Origin: Rhabditoides inermis | Lineage: Eukaryota > Nematoda > Chromadorea > Rhabditida > Rhabditidae | Direction: 5' to 3' | NCBI GenBank assembly: GCA_963966185.1 | Contig: CAWZYM010000172.1 | Span: 725,001 to 789,000 of the forward strand | DNA length: 64,000 nt | Shown: positions 22,086 to 30,582 of the stretch, one piece after another | Numbering within the stretch: position 1 is the first letter of the stretch | Layout of the letters: each line of letters begins with the position of its first letter | Notes under the pieces: model-generated | The model's input: only the letters and a program-made list of their open reading frames with translations | Databases searched by the model: none | What the model was told of the DNA's origin: nothing | Program-made: the position numbers and the translations under genes

Positions 22086-22630
22086 TTTGTCTTAGTTAGG
22101 TTGTTGTATGGTGTGAATATGAACTCTCTACCTCAATTCGTTCTTGAGTTATAGTGAAAAGTTTGTTTTCGAGTCAAAGTCCAAAGTTCCTCTCGTGGAA
22201 CCCATATAAGGAGTTATGCAAATGAGATGTCTGATTTATGCTGACGTTCCAGGGACCATAGAACCTTAACTCTGAAAGGGCATCTCTTAGTCGAGTTCCG
22301 TAAGAGCTGTACCTCAGCTGACAAACAGAGTCCATAGGAAATTTTAAGTGGGGAGAGTGGCGATCCACCGATCGATTTTTGTGTGACCCCGCCCACCCCT
22401 TCCCTCTTTGTCTCCGCCCCCAGCCGGCCAGCTGCGGTGTGCGTGAGAGGAGAGAGGGAGAGTGTGATCGATTTCAGTCATCAGGTAAAGTTGTACATTC
22501 GACGTGTGAGCGGCAATGTACTGTTCCGCAAGCGATCGATGGACGAGTCCGCGCAACCGCCAGCATTGAACCACAACCACTGTGTGCACTGGACGGTCTG
22601 CGAAATGAGGTACGTTTCTCTCTCTCTTGA

Positions 22631-22644
22631 GAGGTGCCGCCCTC
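22631..22644 (+). other. Recurrent stem-loop, leader position I
   Basis: GAGG TGCCGC CCTC then GCGT, after a CT-rich run. Compared with the GGGG/CCCC form, both strands of the second base pair have changed. Confidence 0.7.
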
Positions 22645-22681
22645 GCGTTCCCTCAACTCTTCATTTTCTCGTCTTTCCTGA

Positions 22682-22695
22682 AGGGTGCTGCCCCT
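22682..22695 (+). other. Recurrent stem-loop, leader position II
   Basis: AGGG TGCTGC CCCT then GCGT. The outer pair is A-T instead of G-C, changed on both sides. Confidence 0.7.
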
Positions 22696-22828
22696 GCGTT
22701 TTACCGAATACGAACATTTTTATTGCAACAGCCGCGAGGCTGGAGCGATCGTCAAGGTAAGCAGGAAGATGTGTTGTGTATCTCGCATAACACGCCCATC
22801 TCTCTTCACTCTCTGTCTTTCCATCTGA

Positions 22829-22842
22829 GGGGTGCCGTCCCC
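22829..22842 (+). other. Recurrent stem-loop, leader position III
   Basis: GGGG TGCCGT CCCC then GTGT, after TCTTTCCATCTGA. It has the same stem and loop as the LTR copies. Confidence 0.7.
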
Positions 22843-23099
22843 GTGTACGAATATAACTCTCTACACTCCCGGAAACGGTGAGGCAGCGGTCAGCGGTGAA
22901 CAGAGGGAGACAGAGAGAGGCGACAGCGAGCGAGCGAGAAGCAGAGTTGGGGCGATCGATTTCAGGTCAGGTAAAGTTGAGCATTTGATATGTGACCGGC
23001 GCTGTTTCGCGAGCAGCGACGGACTATCTCTTCGCTCTGTACCAGCTTCATTTGTTGTACATCGACCCCGGAGAGGAGAACGATGAGGTGAGTGTGGTG

Positions 23100-23990
23100 T
23101 ACTGTAGTTTGTGTTTTGGGTACTGTAGTTTAGGGGGTCCAACCTGGCTCTCTCTTTTGCGTCAGTGCGCAATCGCGTTTATTGTCATAACTTGCTTTAG
23201 AGTTGACGATTGTTGCTCAACCAAAGTTAGCTACTACTTTTATCGCAGTCCGAATATCCTGATATATAATGTGAATGACTTTCATTACTAGTATCATTTA
23301 CCACTTTGTATGATATTAGGAAGTTGTCGCTTAGATCTCCGTTCATATGAAATCGATAGCCTGTGAAAGAGCGAACATTTTGATATATTGTCCAACCGTC
23401 TATCTTTATTAGAAATGTTTCAAAACTGCTTGTAAAGTTACAGTTGTAAGCGTTGTGCGAGTGTGTTCGTCCACTCTCTTAGCTATTCGCCGTCTGTCTC
23501 TCTCGCGAGCGCGCGCTCTCTGCGCTCTCTCTCACTTTCCCGCGCAAATCGAGTAGTCGATAATCAAGCAGCCGACAGGAGTGATAGGGCGAGAAGTGGC
23601 AGTATTTCGACGCACAAAGAAACGCCATAGATGGAATACGGTTGAGAATTTCGGAAAACAAATGTGAAATATAAGACCATACACACTTCAGACAATCAAA
23701 TGAGCCTAAGTGAGACGATTTTGACCAAGTTGAAAAATCAGCTTGTACCCCCTACTGTAGTTACTGTAGCAATACGGTAGCGGTACAGTACTTTCCCGTG
23801 TATTTTGTCTCGTTTATATGCGCTTTCTGCGGCTCCGGCTGGCAGGAAACGCTTTGTGTGAGCGAGTCAAATCGATGACCCCACACGCTCTCCCAGTACA
23901 ACTACTCATACTAGTTTTCCGGTTTTGTTTTGTAGTAATGTTTCTTTAATTATACCGTAGAGCGGGTAATGCTTTTTCAGCAACGTAACA
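23100..23990. other. Non-coding DNA with TACTGTAG motifs
   Basis: TACTGTAG or close forms occur near 23099, 23117, 23753, 23762 and 23785. Such motifs are common dispersed repeats in nematode genomes. No gene is evident. Confidence 0.4.
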
Positions 23991-24221
23991 GTTACAATCC
24001 CCCGTTTAGATGGGTGGAGAGAGGGAGAGGGAGAACGACCCAGCGTAGACCCTATTTTCTCTCACACCCTCTCTGCCCTTGTGTCTAGACGGCTCGCCGC
24101 GTTCAAAGAACGCGCAGAGTGCAATGTCCGCTCTCGAGTGTGCACTGATCACGCCATTCGACCGAGCAGACTACGCACAAGCGCCCGCCATTCGCCTTGC
24201 CATTCCGGCGACGCTCTAGTG

Positions 24222-24293
24222 ATGGCAGCGGCTGCGGCGACTAGGGAGGTGACGTCATTTGTGGAGACGTGCCCGCACAAGGACTACATGGAG
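24222..24293 (+). CDS. Candidate first exon of an unidentified gene
   Basis: The ATG at 24222 opens MAAAAATREVTSFVETCPHK and runs to GACTACATGGAG, followed by the donor gtgggttg. About 200 bp of GC-rich, CpG-containing sequence precede it, as for a 5' untranslated region. I could not find a continuing exon before the LTR-element leader, so it may be an orphan exon left by rearrangement or a chance frame. Confidence 0.3.
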
Positions 24294-24344
24294 GTGGGTT
24301 GTTTTACCACTTTGTTTTGTCCGATTTATTAAGTCTACGTGACT

Positions 24345-25060
24345 AGTTATTGGGGTTTTGTGCACTACTAACTAGCGATACCATGGTAGTCACCAGTATC
24401 GCGCCTATATAGGCGGGATGGGAACGCGCGGCGGTGGGACGCAATGCGAGAACCCTGCCCCGGCGCGCGCAGAGGATGGGCCTGACGTAGTGCCCTACCC
24501 TCAAACAACTGCCCCCCAGATGCGGAGATTGAGTGGTATTTGCATATGTAAAGCGCTCTTTCAATGTAACGGGACAGAGACTGCCCTGGCCTAGCCCAGC
24601 CGAGGGACCTCCCCAGAGATCTCCGGGATCGGCGGAGGATCTGTGGCCGTGGGTTGGGGGATGACCTTCGCCCGAGGATACACATTGGTGGCATGTGTAG
24701 AAGATTTTAGATTTGTGGTAATATGATAGGTGATGAACTGCTGTACACAGTAGTCACTTCCCTCTGCTATGCACTTGTTTAGAGTCGCCAGACGGTAGCT
24801 TGCAATCGGAGTAGCACCGAGCAAGGGCGCCTCCGTTCTCCTATGTTCGGAGGGGCGGTGACGCTGCCCATGAGTCGCCGAACGACCATATGTACTACAA
24901 ACGGCTGACGCACCGAGGGCGTGGACTGCAGGCGCTGGATCACGGATCCAGGACTTGCGCTGCTTAGGACCACCTCGGGAGAGAGAAGAGAGACTGAGCT
25001 GATCTCTTGGCGCCTTCCGCCGAGTCGAGCAGCCTGGATGGGACAGCTCATGATCTTCTA
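24345..25060. other. Unassigned GC-rich segment, possibly an LTR or promoter
   Basis: No protein is recognised. The minus strand has an octamer-like ATGCAAAT near 24540 and a CCTATATAGGC box near 24410, an arrangement that could be a promoter. A hairpin GCGATA...TATCGC lies at about 24375-24402. Identity is unknown. Confidence 0.3.
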
Positions 25061-25408
25061 TAGGTGTAGGTTTTTTTCTGTATGCTTTCCCCCATCACTC
25101 TCTATTTTTTTTGCGCTTTTTCCGCCCCCTTTCTCTAAGTATTGATATCGATTGGTCGCTGCCAGTCAACATTGTTTCTACATTGTTCTCTCTATCGCCG
25201 CATCCTCATTGCGCGCATATCTTTTCTCCTTATCATCACGCCATTTGCCTCACATGCTTTTGTCGTGTTTTCGGGTACGCGCCGCCAGTTCGTGTAGACC
25301 CATGAAGCATCACAGTAATGTGGCGTTTTGCAGGTCACACTCGCTCTTGTGATTTCGATTTTCGCGTGGTATAGTTTTCGCTATTTCTATCCGTCTTTCT
25401 TTCCTCGA

Positions 25409-25422
25409 GAGGTGCCATCCTC
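25409..25422 (+). other. Recurrent stem-loop, leader position I (second set)
   Basis: GAGG TGCCAT CCTC then GCGT. The stem is the same paired variant as at 22631, but the loop differs. Confidence 0.7.
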
Positions 25423-25461
25423 GCGTTCGCATTACATTTCATCCGTCTTTCTATTCCTTGA

Positions 25462-25475
25462 AGGGTGTTGTCCCT
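25462..25475 (+). other. Recurrent stem-loop, leader position II (second set)
   Basis: AGGG TGTTGT CCCT then GCGT. The stem is the same paired variant as at 22682, and the loop has two changes. Confidence 0.7.
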
Positions 25476-25634
25476 GCGTTCAACCGAATAACCACAACTT
25501 GTCGCAAAAGCCGCAAGGCCAGAGCGATCATCGGTCAACAACAAGGTAAACAGGTAAGCGGTGGGTGTATTGTGGCTCGCACATAATACACTGGTATCTC
25601 TCTCTCTTGCTCCATCATCTTTGTCTATTCCTGA

Positions 25635-25648
25635 AGGGTGCCGTCCCC
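25635..25648 (+). other. Recurrent stem-loop, leader position III (second set)
   Basis: AGGG TGCCGT CCCC then GCGT. The outer pair is A-C, so the stem is three base pairs. Confidence 0.6.
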
Positions 25649-25754
25649 GCGTCTCGACTTATATCTTTCCTTATAACAATCAACAGGATAACAGTCGAGT
25701 GGGGAGAGAGACCAGCGGAAGTGAGCGAGAGTGAGATAGAGAACAGCGATCGAT

Positions 25755-26745
25755 ATGCCAGGTGAGACATCCGGAAACAGCAGGTCGCCGGCGACACCGG
25801 CGCACCCCGAGTTTAACATGGACCAGTTCCTGCAGAACAACAGGCTGCAGAGGAGCGCGTTAGCAGAGTTGAACACTGCGGCGAGTGGCGTGAAGGACAT
25901 CATCCTTCCTTCCGATCTGGCCGCGGTGCGCGACGCCATGACCAAGGCCGTCGCCGAGACGTACATCAACGGAGACGACCAGGAGAAGGCGTTCAACAAG
26001 GCGCTTGAGGCAATCCGCGCGAGAACTGAGGCGACTGACGCCGACATTCTTTCCATCAGTCAGCAGATTGCGGAGGTGCAGGCGATCTACGCGGACGCCA
26101 GTTCGCCCGAGCGCCCGTCTACATTCACCGGCGAGAACCCGGCGGAGTGGAAGGGATTCAAGAGAAACTTTGAGGACATCATGCGAACCCGCAGCGTGCG
26201 CCTCACCACCGAACGCAAAGCGGCCACCCTCAAGGGGTGTCTGCGCAGCTCCGCTCGCAACAGCATCGAAACGATGCCGGAAGCGAACAGAGACGACTAT
26301 GACAAGATCATCGCCTTCCTCGACAAGAGATACAACAGCGTATCGGCGCGCCGCACAGGCGCAGGTGCGCAACATTTTCATGAGAGAGGGTGAGTTCGTT
26401 CTGAACTTTGAGGATCGACTGCGCACCGCGTTCGAGACCGCGTATCCGAACGACCCGAGGAGCTACTTCAACAAGGCTCTTCTGGAAGCGTTTGTGATAA
26501 AACTGCCCCTCGAGATCAGCGCTCGGGTGTGTGACACTGGATCAGGCAAGGGATTTCGCGTGCCGTGCGATCGCGATTCGAGACAAAACCAACAGGATTC
26601 GGATGGAGAACGAGAGGGATCGTCAAGTGATGGTTGCAGCGATGAAAGCCAAGCAACAGCCGGTGGACGAGGTAGCCATTTTTTTTGTCTATGTTGTTTG
26701 AAGGGAATTCGAATGGAACATGAGAGAGTGCGCGCCTTCTGCACA
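25755..26745 (+). pseudogene. Gag-like capsid region of the LTR element, copy A, frameshifted
   Basis: The first frame (25755-26393) starts MPGETSGNSRS and contains the FTGENPAEWKGFKRNFEDIM block, a retrotransposon Gag pattern (F-G-x-x-x-x-W-x-x-F). Near 26345 the frame shifts by one base and continues with VRNIFMREGEFVLNFEDRL, ending about 26700. Copy B at 35169 has the same shift. Copy A also lacks 14 bp near 26525 that copy B keeps. It should form the element's capsid, but as read it is broken. Confidence 0.7.
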
Positions 26746-26828
26746 ACAACAACTACGGTGGAAGCAACGGAGAGAGTAGGAGAGTTTATAACAAGAAGAA
26801 CAACAGGCACCAGCCCACTCAGAGCACG

Positions 26829-28025
26829 GTGCAGTGCTGGGAGTGTCACCAGCTTGGTCATTACAGGAATAGATGTCCTCTGAGGCAGCAGAACGCTCAG
26901 CACGCGTCGCAGCAGTATCAGCAGCAGCCGGCGTCGCAGCCGCAACAGCGGTATGTTCAGCAGCAGCAGTTATCGCCGCAGCAGCAGTTCATGCCGCAGC
27001 AACACTTTGCGCCGCAGCAACACTTTGCGCCGCAGCAACACTTTGCGCCGCAGCAACACTTTGCGCCGCAACAGCAGTCGCAACAGACGGGACGGCCTAC
27101 TGTCCGCGTCGTCGACGCGTACTCATCCGACTCCCTTTCAGAGGTGGATGATCCCCGTCGACAGCTGCAGAATGCCAAGACAGAGCTGGGATACATGACT
27201 GAAGCCAAGGATAACTTGGCAACACAGGCGGCTCTTTATAAGAAGAGGAGCGAGGAGCTGCACGACCGCTGGGTGGACAAGGCTTCCGAGATGGCACCTC
27301 AGGTGAACACGCTGAGGGTGAGTGCCAGGAAGTCGAGTGGAGCCAAGGCCCACGTGGGTTTGCTTATGCTTGCAGCTATCGCGCTTCTGATGAGAGGCGC
27401 GAGTGCATGCGAGTGCGAGCAGATGGGCAACAACAGCAACATCGGCACGCCACAGGAGGTACCGATCACGATCCGGGGTCCGCTGCTGGTCATCAATCAC
27501 TCGAGTATGATGAACCACGAAAGCGTTAGCTGGATGAGTATGATCATTGCAGGTGGATCCTACCTGTGGGTGACCTTGTGCTGTTTCTACCTGACGATCA
27601 GGATGTGCGGATACATTGTGCGTGGCAGGAGAACAAACCCTCCGCACAATCAAGCAATCACTGAGGCGTCGGAGGTGGACAACCACAACAACAACGAGGA
27701 GGAGGGATCCGAGGAAACCAACTCCAGTCGCCCCATCACTCCGTTCCGGCAGGAGATGCGCGAGACGGGGATGTTCGCGATCAACAACGCCGCCGGACGG
27801 GAGAGTGAGGGAGATGCGACGAGCGACGGAGAGCCGAACGACTCTTGCGTCAAATACAAGGACAATTCGGAGAGTGAGATCGAGGCTGCACTCTGCGGGG
27901 ACGACTGCGAGAGGTACGTGACCATTGACTACAACAGGGTCATGCAGCACTTGCCGGTCGAATGGAGCACCGCGGACAATCCGACGGGCGACACTGAGGA
28001 AAAGCAGTTCTCCGACACTCTCTAG
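26829..28025 (+). CDS. CCHC zinc-knuckle protein with glutamine-rich repeats and two hydrophobic segments, copy A
   Basis: This is an open frame of about 398 codons. It begins with CWECHQLGHYRNRC (a CX2CX4HX4C nucleocapsid knuckle), then a Q-rich region with four PQQHFA units, then a charged, probably coiled-coil part (LQNAKTELGYMTEAKDNLAT). Two hydrophobic stretches follow: VGLLMLAAIALLM around residues 178-190 and MIIAGGSYLWVTLCCFYLTI around 239-258. Two N-x-S sites lie between them, and an acidic tail ends in KQFSDTL. Gag proteins seldom carry membrane segments. The frame is open upstream of the knuckle (NNNYGGSNGE...), so the true start is probably a spliced or frameshifted join to gag. 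The protease frame follows at 28038. Confidence 0.65.
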   Translation: MQCWECHQLGHYRNRCPLRQQNAQHASQQYQQQPASQPQQRYVQQQQLSPQQQFMPQQHFAPQQHFAPQQHFAPQQHFAPQQQSQQTGRPTVRVVDAYSSDSLSEVDDPRRQLQNAKTELGYMTEAKDNLATQAALYKKRSEELHDRWVDKASEMAPQVNTLRVSARKSSGAKAHVGLLMLAAIALLMRGASACECEQMGNNSNIGTPQEVPITIRGPLLVINHSSMMNHESVSWMSMIIAGGSYLWVTLCCFYLTIRMCGYIVRGRRTNPPHNQAITEASEVDNHNNNEEEGSEETNSSRPITPFRQEMRETGMFAINNAAGRESEGDATSDGEPNDSCVKYKDNSESEIEAALCGDDCERYVTIDYNRVMQHLPVEWSTADNPTGDTEEKQFSDTL

Positions 28026-28037
28026 CCGGATACGGAA

Positions 28038-28785
28038 ATGGCAGACGTCATGTGCGCTGACAGGGTGAGTCGTGGCATGTTCTCACTGAACGCGCCGTGC
28101 GAGATCAACGACTGCAGGATGCTTGCGCTATTCGACACGGGAGCCAATGTGAGTGTGTGTGCCACACCTCTGTGACGCCGCTCATTGGTGTGTTCAATTT
28201 CGACGCGCCCGGCATCGAGTCGGCAACGGGACCGTCCGGCGGGCCGGTGAAGTTGTGGGATAGAAGCTCACCAACATTAAGATCAGCGGTATCAACCATC
28301 CCACCGTGGTAAACTTCTCTCGCACCATGGCCAAGCCGATGGACGTGGAGGGATTTCAAATTATCCTCGGAAACGACTTCCTCGCCCGGCTGCCCCGTTG
28401 ATCAATCGATTATCGCAACCGGCGATTCGAGGTGGGAGGCGACAGTATCCCCATCGTCACCATGATCGACGTACCCGTCAAGAAGGACGGACTCGCGAGC
28501 ATCATCGCCCGCGACACTCAGGTAGTCAAGGCGGGACATGAATCATTCATCGATTGCAGCATCATCTCGGATGAGGAAGGCAACGACTGGTGCACCGACG
28601 GCGTGGGAGAGGTGTTCCTTGAGAACAACCTCTACATGCAGCCGACCGTTCTCAACGGGAAGGGAGGCGAGCTCCTCATTGCCAACGGCACCAGCAAGGA
28701 CGTGGTCATCTACAAGGGCCAGTTCTTGGCAGACGCCGTCCCCTGCTTTCGGACGAACGTTGGCGTTCTCCAGGAGCGGTTTTAG
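28038..28785 (+). pseudogene. Retropepsin-like protease region, copy A, broken
   Basis: The ATG at 28038 opens a frame with RMLALFDTGANVSV, where DTGA at 28134-28145 is the aspartyl protease active site. It ends early after a frameshift. Other frames continue with a GFQIILGNDFLARLP block (the second conserved part of Ty3/Gypsy proteases) and, at 28432-28785, a region leading toward RT. Stops and shifts are shared with copy B. Confidence 0.65.
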
Positions 28786-28845
28786 CACAGATGCCACGCC
28801 TCTCTTCCATCATTCTCTTCCCTTCTCTCAGTCTGTCTCTCTTGA

Positions 28846-28859
28846 GGGGTGCCGTCCCC
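28846..28859 (+). other. Recurrent stem-loop before the RT remnant, copy A
   Basis: GGGG TGCCGT CCCC then GCGT, after CTGTCTCTCTTGA. It lies between the protease-linker frame and the RT remnant. Confidence 0.7.
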
Positions 28860-28909
28860 GCGTATCAGTTACGATCAGATCCCCAACCAAGCTGCCAGCC
28901 GGCGCCCGC

Positions 28910-29594
28910 GCAATCCGCGAGCGCGCCGCACAGGTACTCAGGCTTGCGGTGACGCGACAAGAGGAGTCAGACTGCGAGCAGATCCCCAACGGGATCGACG
29001 TGAAGGTGGAACAGGAGGGGGAGGAGCCAGCTTCTGGTGATCTTCCAACCGACGTCTTCGTGCCGGACATGAGCGGCAGCATTCTCAACGACGACGAGAA
29101 GACGATGATGGCTGAGCTGTTCAAGCAGTTCAGTGACGTCATGTCAACCTCTTCGTATGACTTGGGATCATACGAGGCCGACCTCATTGAGATCGATCTG
29201 CACACCGACGCCGAGACGAATTATAGAGCTCGAAACAGCCGGGTACCTATGAAGTACCTCAAGGAGGTAGACAAACATTCCGGAATTCTCGAGAGACGGC
29301 AGCTACGTGAAGACGCTTCTCCGCACATTTCGGGTGGTATGGATGAAAGCCGAGCGGGAGGCCGAAGTGGCAAGGAATAGAATGACCACTAAGCTGCCAT
29401 CTCACCTGAAGCCGCTAGAGATCAACGTTAGTGATCGCGTCTACCTCAAGAACTACAACAAGACGAAAGGAGTCAGCGACAAGCTGATCCTCCCTTGGAA
29501 GGGTCAGTATAGAGTGCTGGAGATTGAGCACCCATACGTCACTTTCAAGAGCTGCGTCGCTCAGGAGGTACCAAGGAGGGTGCACAAGGACTAG
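28910..29594 (+). pseudogene. Fused RT N-terminus and integrase C-terminus, copy A, first repeat
   Basis: The left part (LFKQFSDVMSTSSYDLGSYE and RVPMKYLKEV) is the start of a Ty3/Gypsy reverse transcriptase. It breaks near 29290 at SGILE. After a frame change comes the end of an integrase: SDRVYLKNY, SDKLILPWKGQYRVLEIEHP and RRVHKD, a GPY/F-like module. The RT catalytic core, RNase H and the integrase core are missing, so the element cannot replicate on its own. Confidence 0.75.
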
Positions 29595-29621
29595 CTGAAG
29601 AAGTGCTTCGAGCTGGGCTGC

Positions 29622-30306
29622 GCAATCCGCGAGCGCGCCGCACAGGTACTCAGGCTTGCGGTGACGCGACAAGAGGAGTCAGACTGCGAGCAGATCCCCA
29701 ACGGGATCGACGTGAAGGTGGAACAGGAGGGGGAGGAGCCAGCTTCTGGTGATCTTCCAACCGACGTCTTCGTGCCGGACATGAGCGGCAGCATTCTCAA
29801 CGACGACGAGAAGACGATGATGGCTGAGCTGTTCAAGCAGTTCAGTGACGTCATGTCAACCTCTTCGTATGACTTGGGATCATACGAGGCCGACCTCATT
29901 GAGATCGATCTGCACACCGACGCCGAGACGAATTATAGAGCTCGAAACAGCCGGGTACCTATGAAGTACCTCAAGGAGGTAGACAAACATTCCGGAATTC
30001 TCGAGAGACGGCAGCTACGTGAAGACGCTTCTCCGCACATTTCGGGTGGTATGGATGAAAGCCGAGCGGGAGGCCGAAGTGGCAAGGAATAGAATGGCCA
30101 CTAAGCTGCCATCTCACCTGAAGCCGCTAGAGATCAACGTTAGTGATCGCGTCTACCTCAAGAACTACAACAGGACGAAAGGAGTCAGCGACAAGCTGAT
30201 CCTCCCTTGGAAGGGTCAGTATAGAGTGCTGGAGATTGAGCACCCATACGTCACTTTCAAGAGCTGCGTCGCTCAGGAGGTACCAAGGAGGGTGCACAAG
30301 GACTAG
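29622..30306 (+). pseudogene. Tandem repeat of the RT/integrase remnant, copy A
   Basis: Sequence from 28911 is repeated at 29623 (712-bp period) with only a few base changes. The repeat again holds the RT start and the integrase end. Copy B has this segment once, so the duplication arose after the two blocks separated, or was lost from copy B. Confidence 0.85.
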
Positions 30307-30582
30307 CTGAAGAAGTGCTTCGAGCTGGAGGGCCCGATATGGAGCAGACGCCGACTCTCGGAGAGCGAGAGAGAGGCGCTCCGACAGGCAGGCGCCCAGC
30401 CAGCTGACCAGCCCGGCAAAGTCAAGCCGAGCGACGGACCGCACAAGACGGATCCAAATCTGGATGAAGAGCAGTCGGCAACTGAAGAGTTCGTGCGGCA
30501 GAAGAATCCGAGACGCGGCAAGTACAACAAGAACCAGATTCGCGCGCCACGCCCTCGCGATTCCATCGAGGAGTCTCAGTGA
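30307..30582 (+). CDS. Charged C-terminal tail of the element polyprotein, copy A
   Basis: Downstream of the integrase end, after a stop at 30304, an open stretch reads a hydrophilic tail (LSESEREALRQAGAQPAD, RGKYNKNQIRAPRPRD) to TGA at 30580. It may be the natural C-terminus of integrase, separated by the stop. Function is unknown. Confidence 0.45.
   Translation: MKKCFELEGPIWSRRRLSESEREALRQAGAQPADQPGKVKPSDGPHKTDPNLDEEQSATEEFVRQKNPRRGKYNKNQIRAPRPRDSIEESQ

Larger units (their letters stand above)
22430..23095 (+). mobile_element. Diverged LTR-element leader segment with three stem-loops
   Basis: It shares the order of elements with 25390-25754: stem-loop, stem-loop, CCGCGAGGCTGGAGCGATC, donor GTAAGCAGG, stem-loop. 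Two stretches in it (about 22467-22535 and 22948-23015) resemble each other (GATCGATTTCAG... GGTAAAGTTG). Short open frames with plausible donors at 22613 and 23089 exist, but I recognise no protein. It is probably the 5' part of an older relative of the element at 25755. Confidence 0.5.
25390..25754 (+). mobile_element. LTR-element leader with three stem-loops, directly before gag
   Basis: It contains stem-loops at 25409, 25462 and 25635, separated by pyrimidine-rich sequence, with intron-like borders (GTAAGCGG near 25555, ACAACAG-type ends near 25685). It leads into the gag ATG at 25755. It is homologous in order, but not closely in sequence, to 22430-23095. No 5' LTR or primer-binding site is found upstream. 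Confidence 0.55.

Noticed and set aside
24345..25060. Small nuclear RNA gene suggested by octamer-like and TATA-like boxes on the minus strand
   Set aside because: No known snRNA sequence follows the boxes and the spacing is not typical; it is left as unassigned.
27138..27950. Long minus-strand open frame opposite the knuckle/membrane ORF (also 36458-37270)
   Set aside because: It mirrors the GC-rich third positions of the plus-strand frame, has no recognisable domain and appears only because the forward frame is open.
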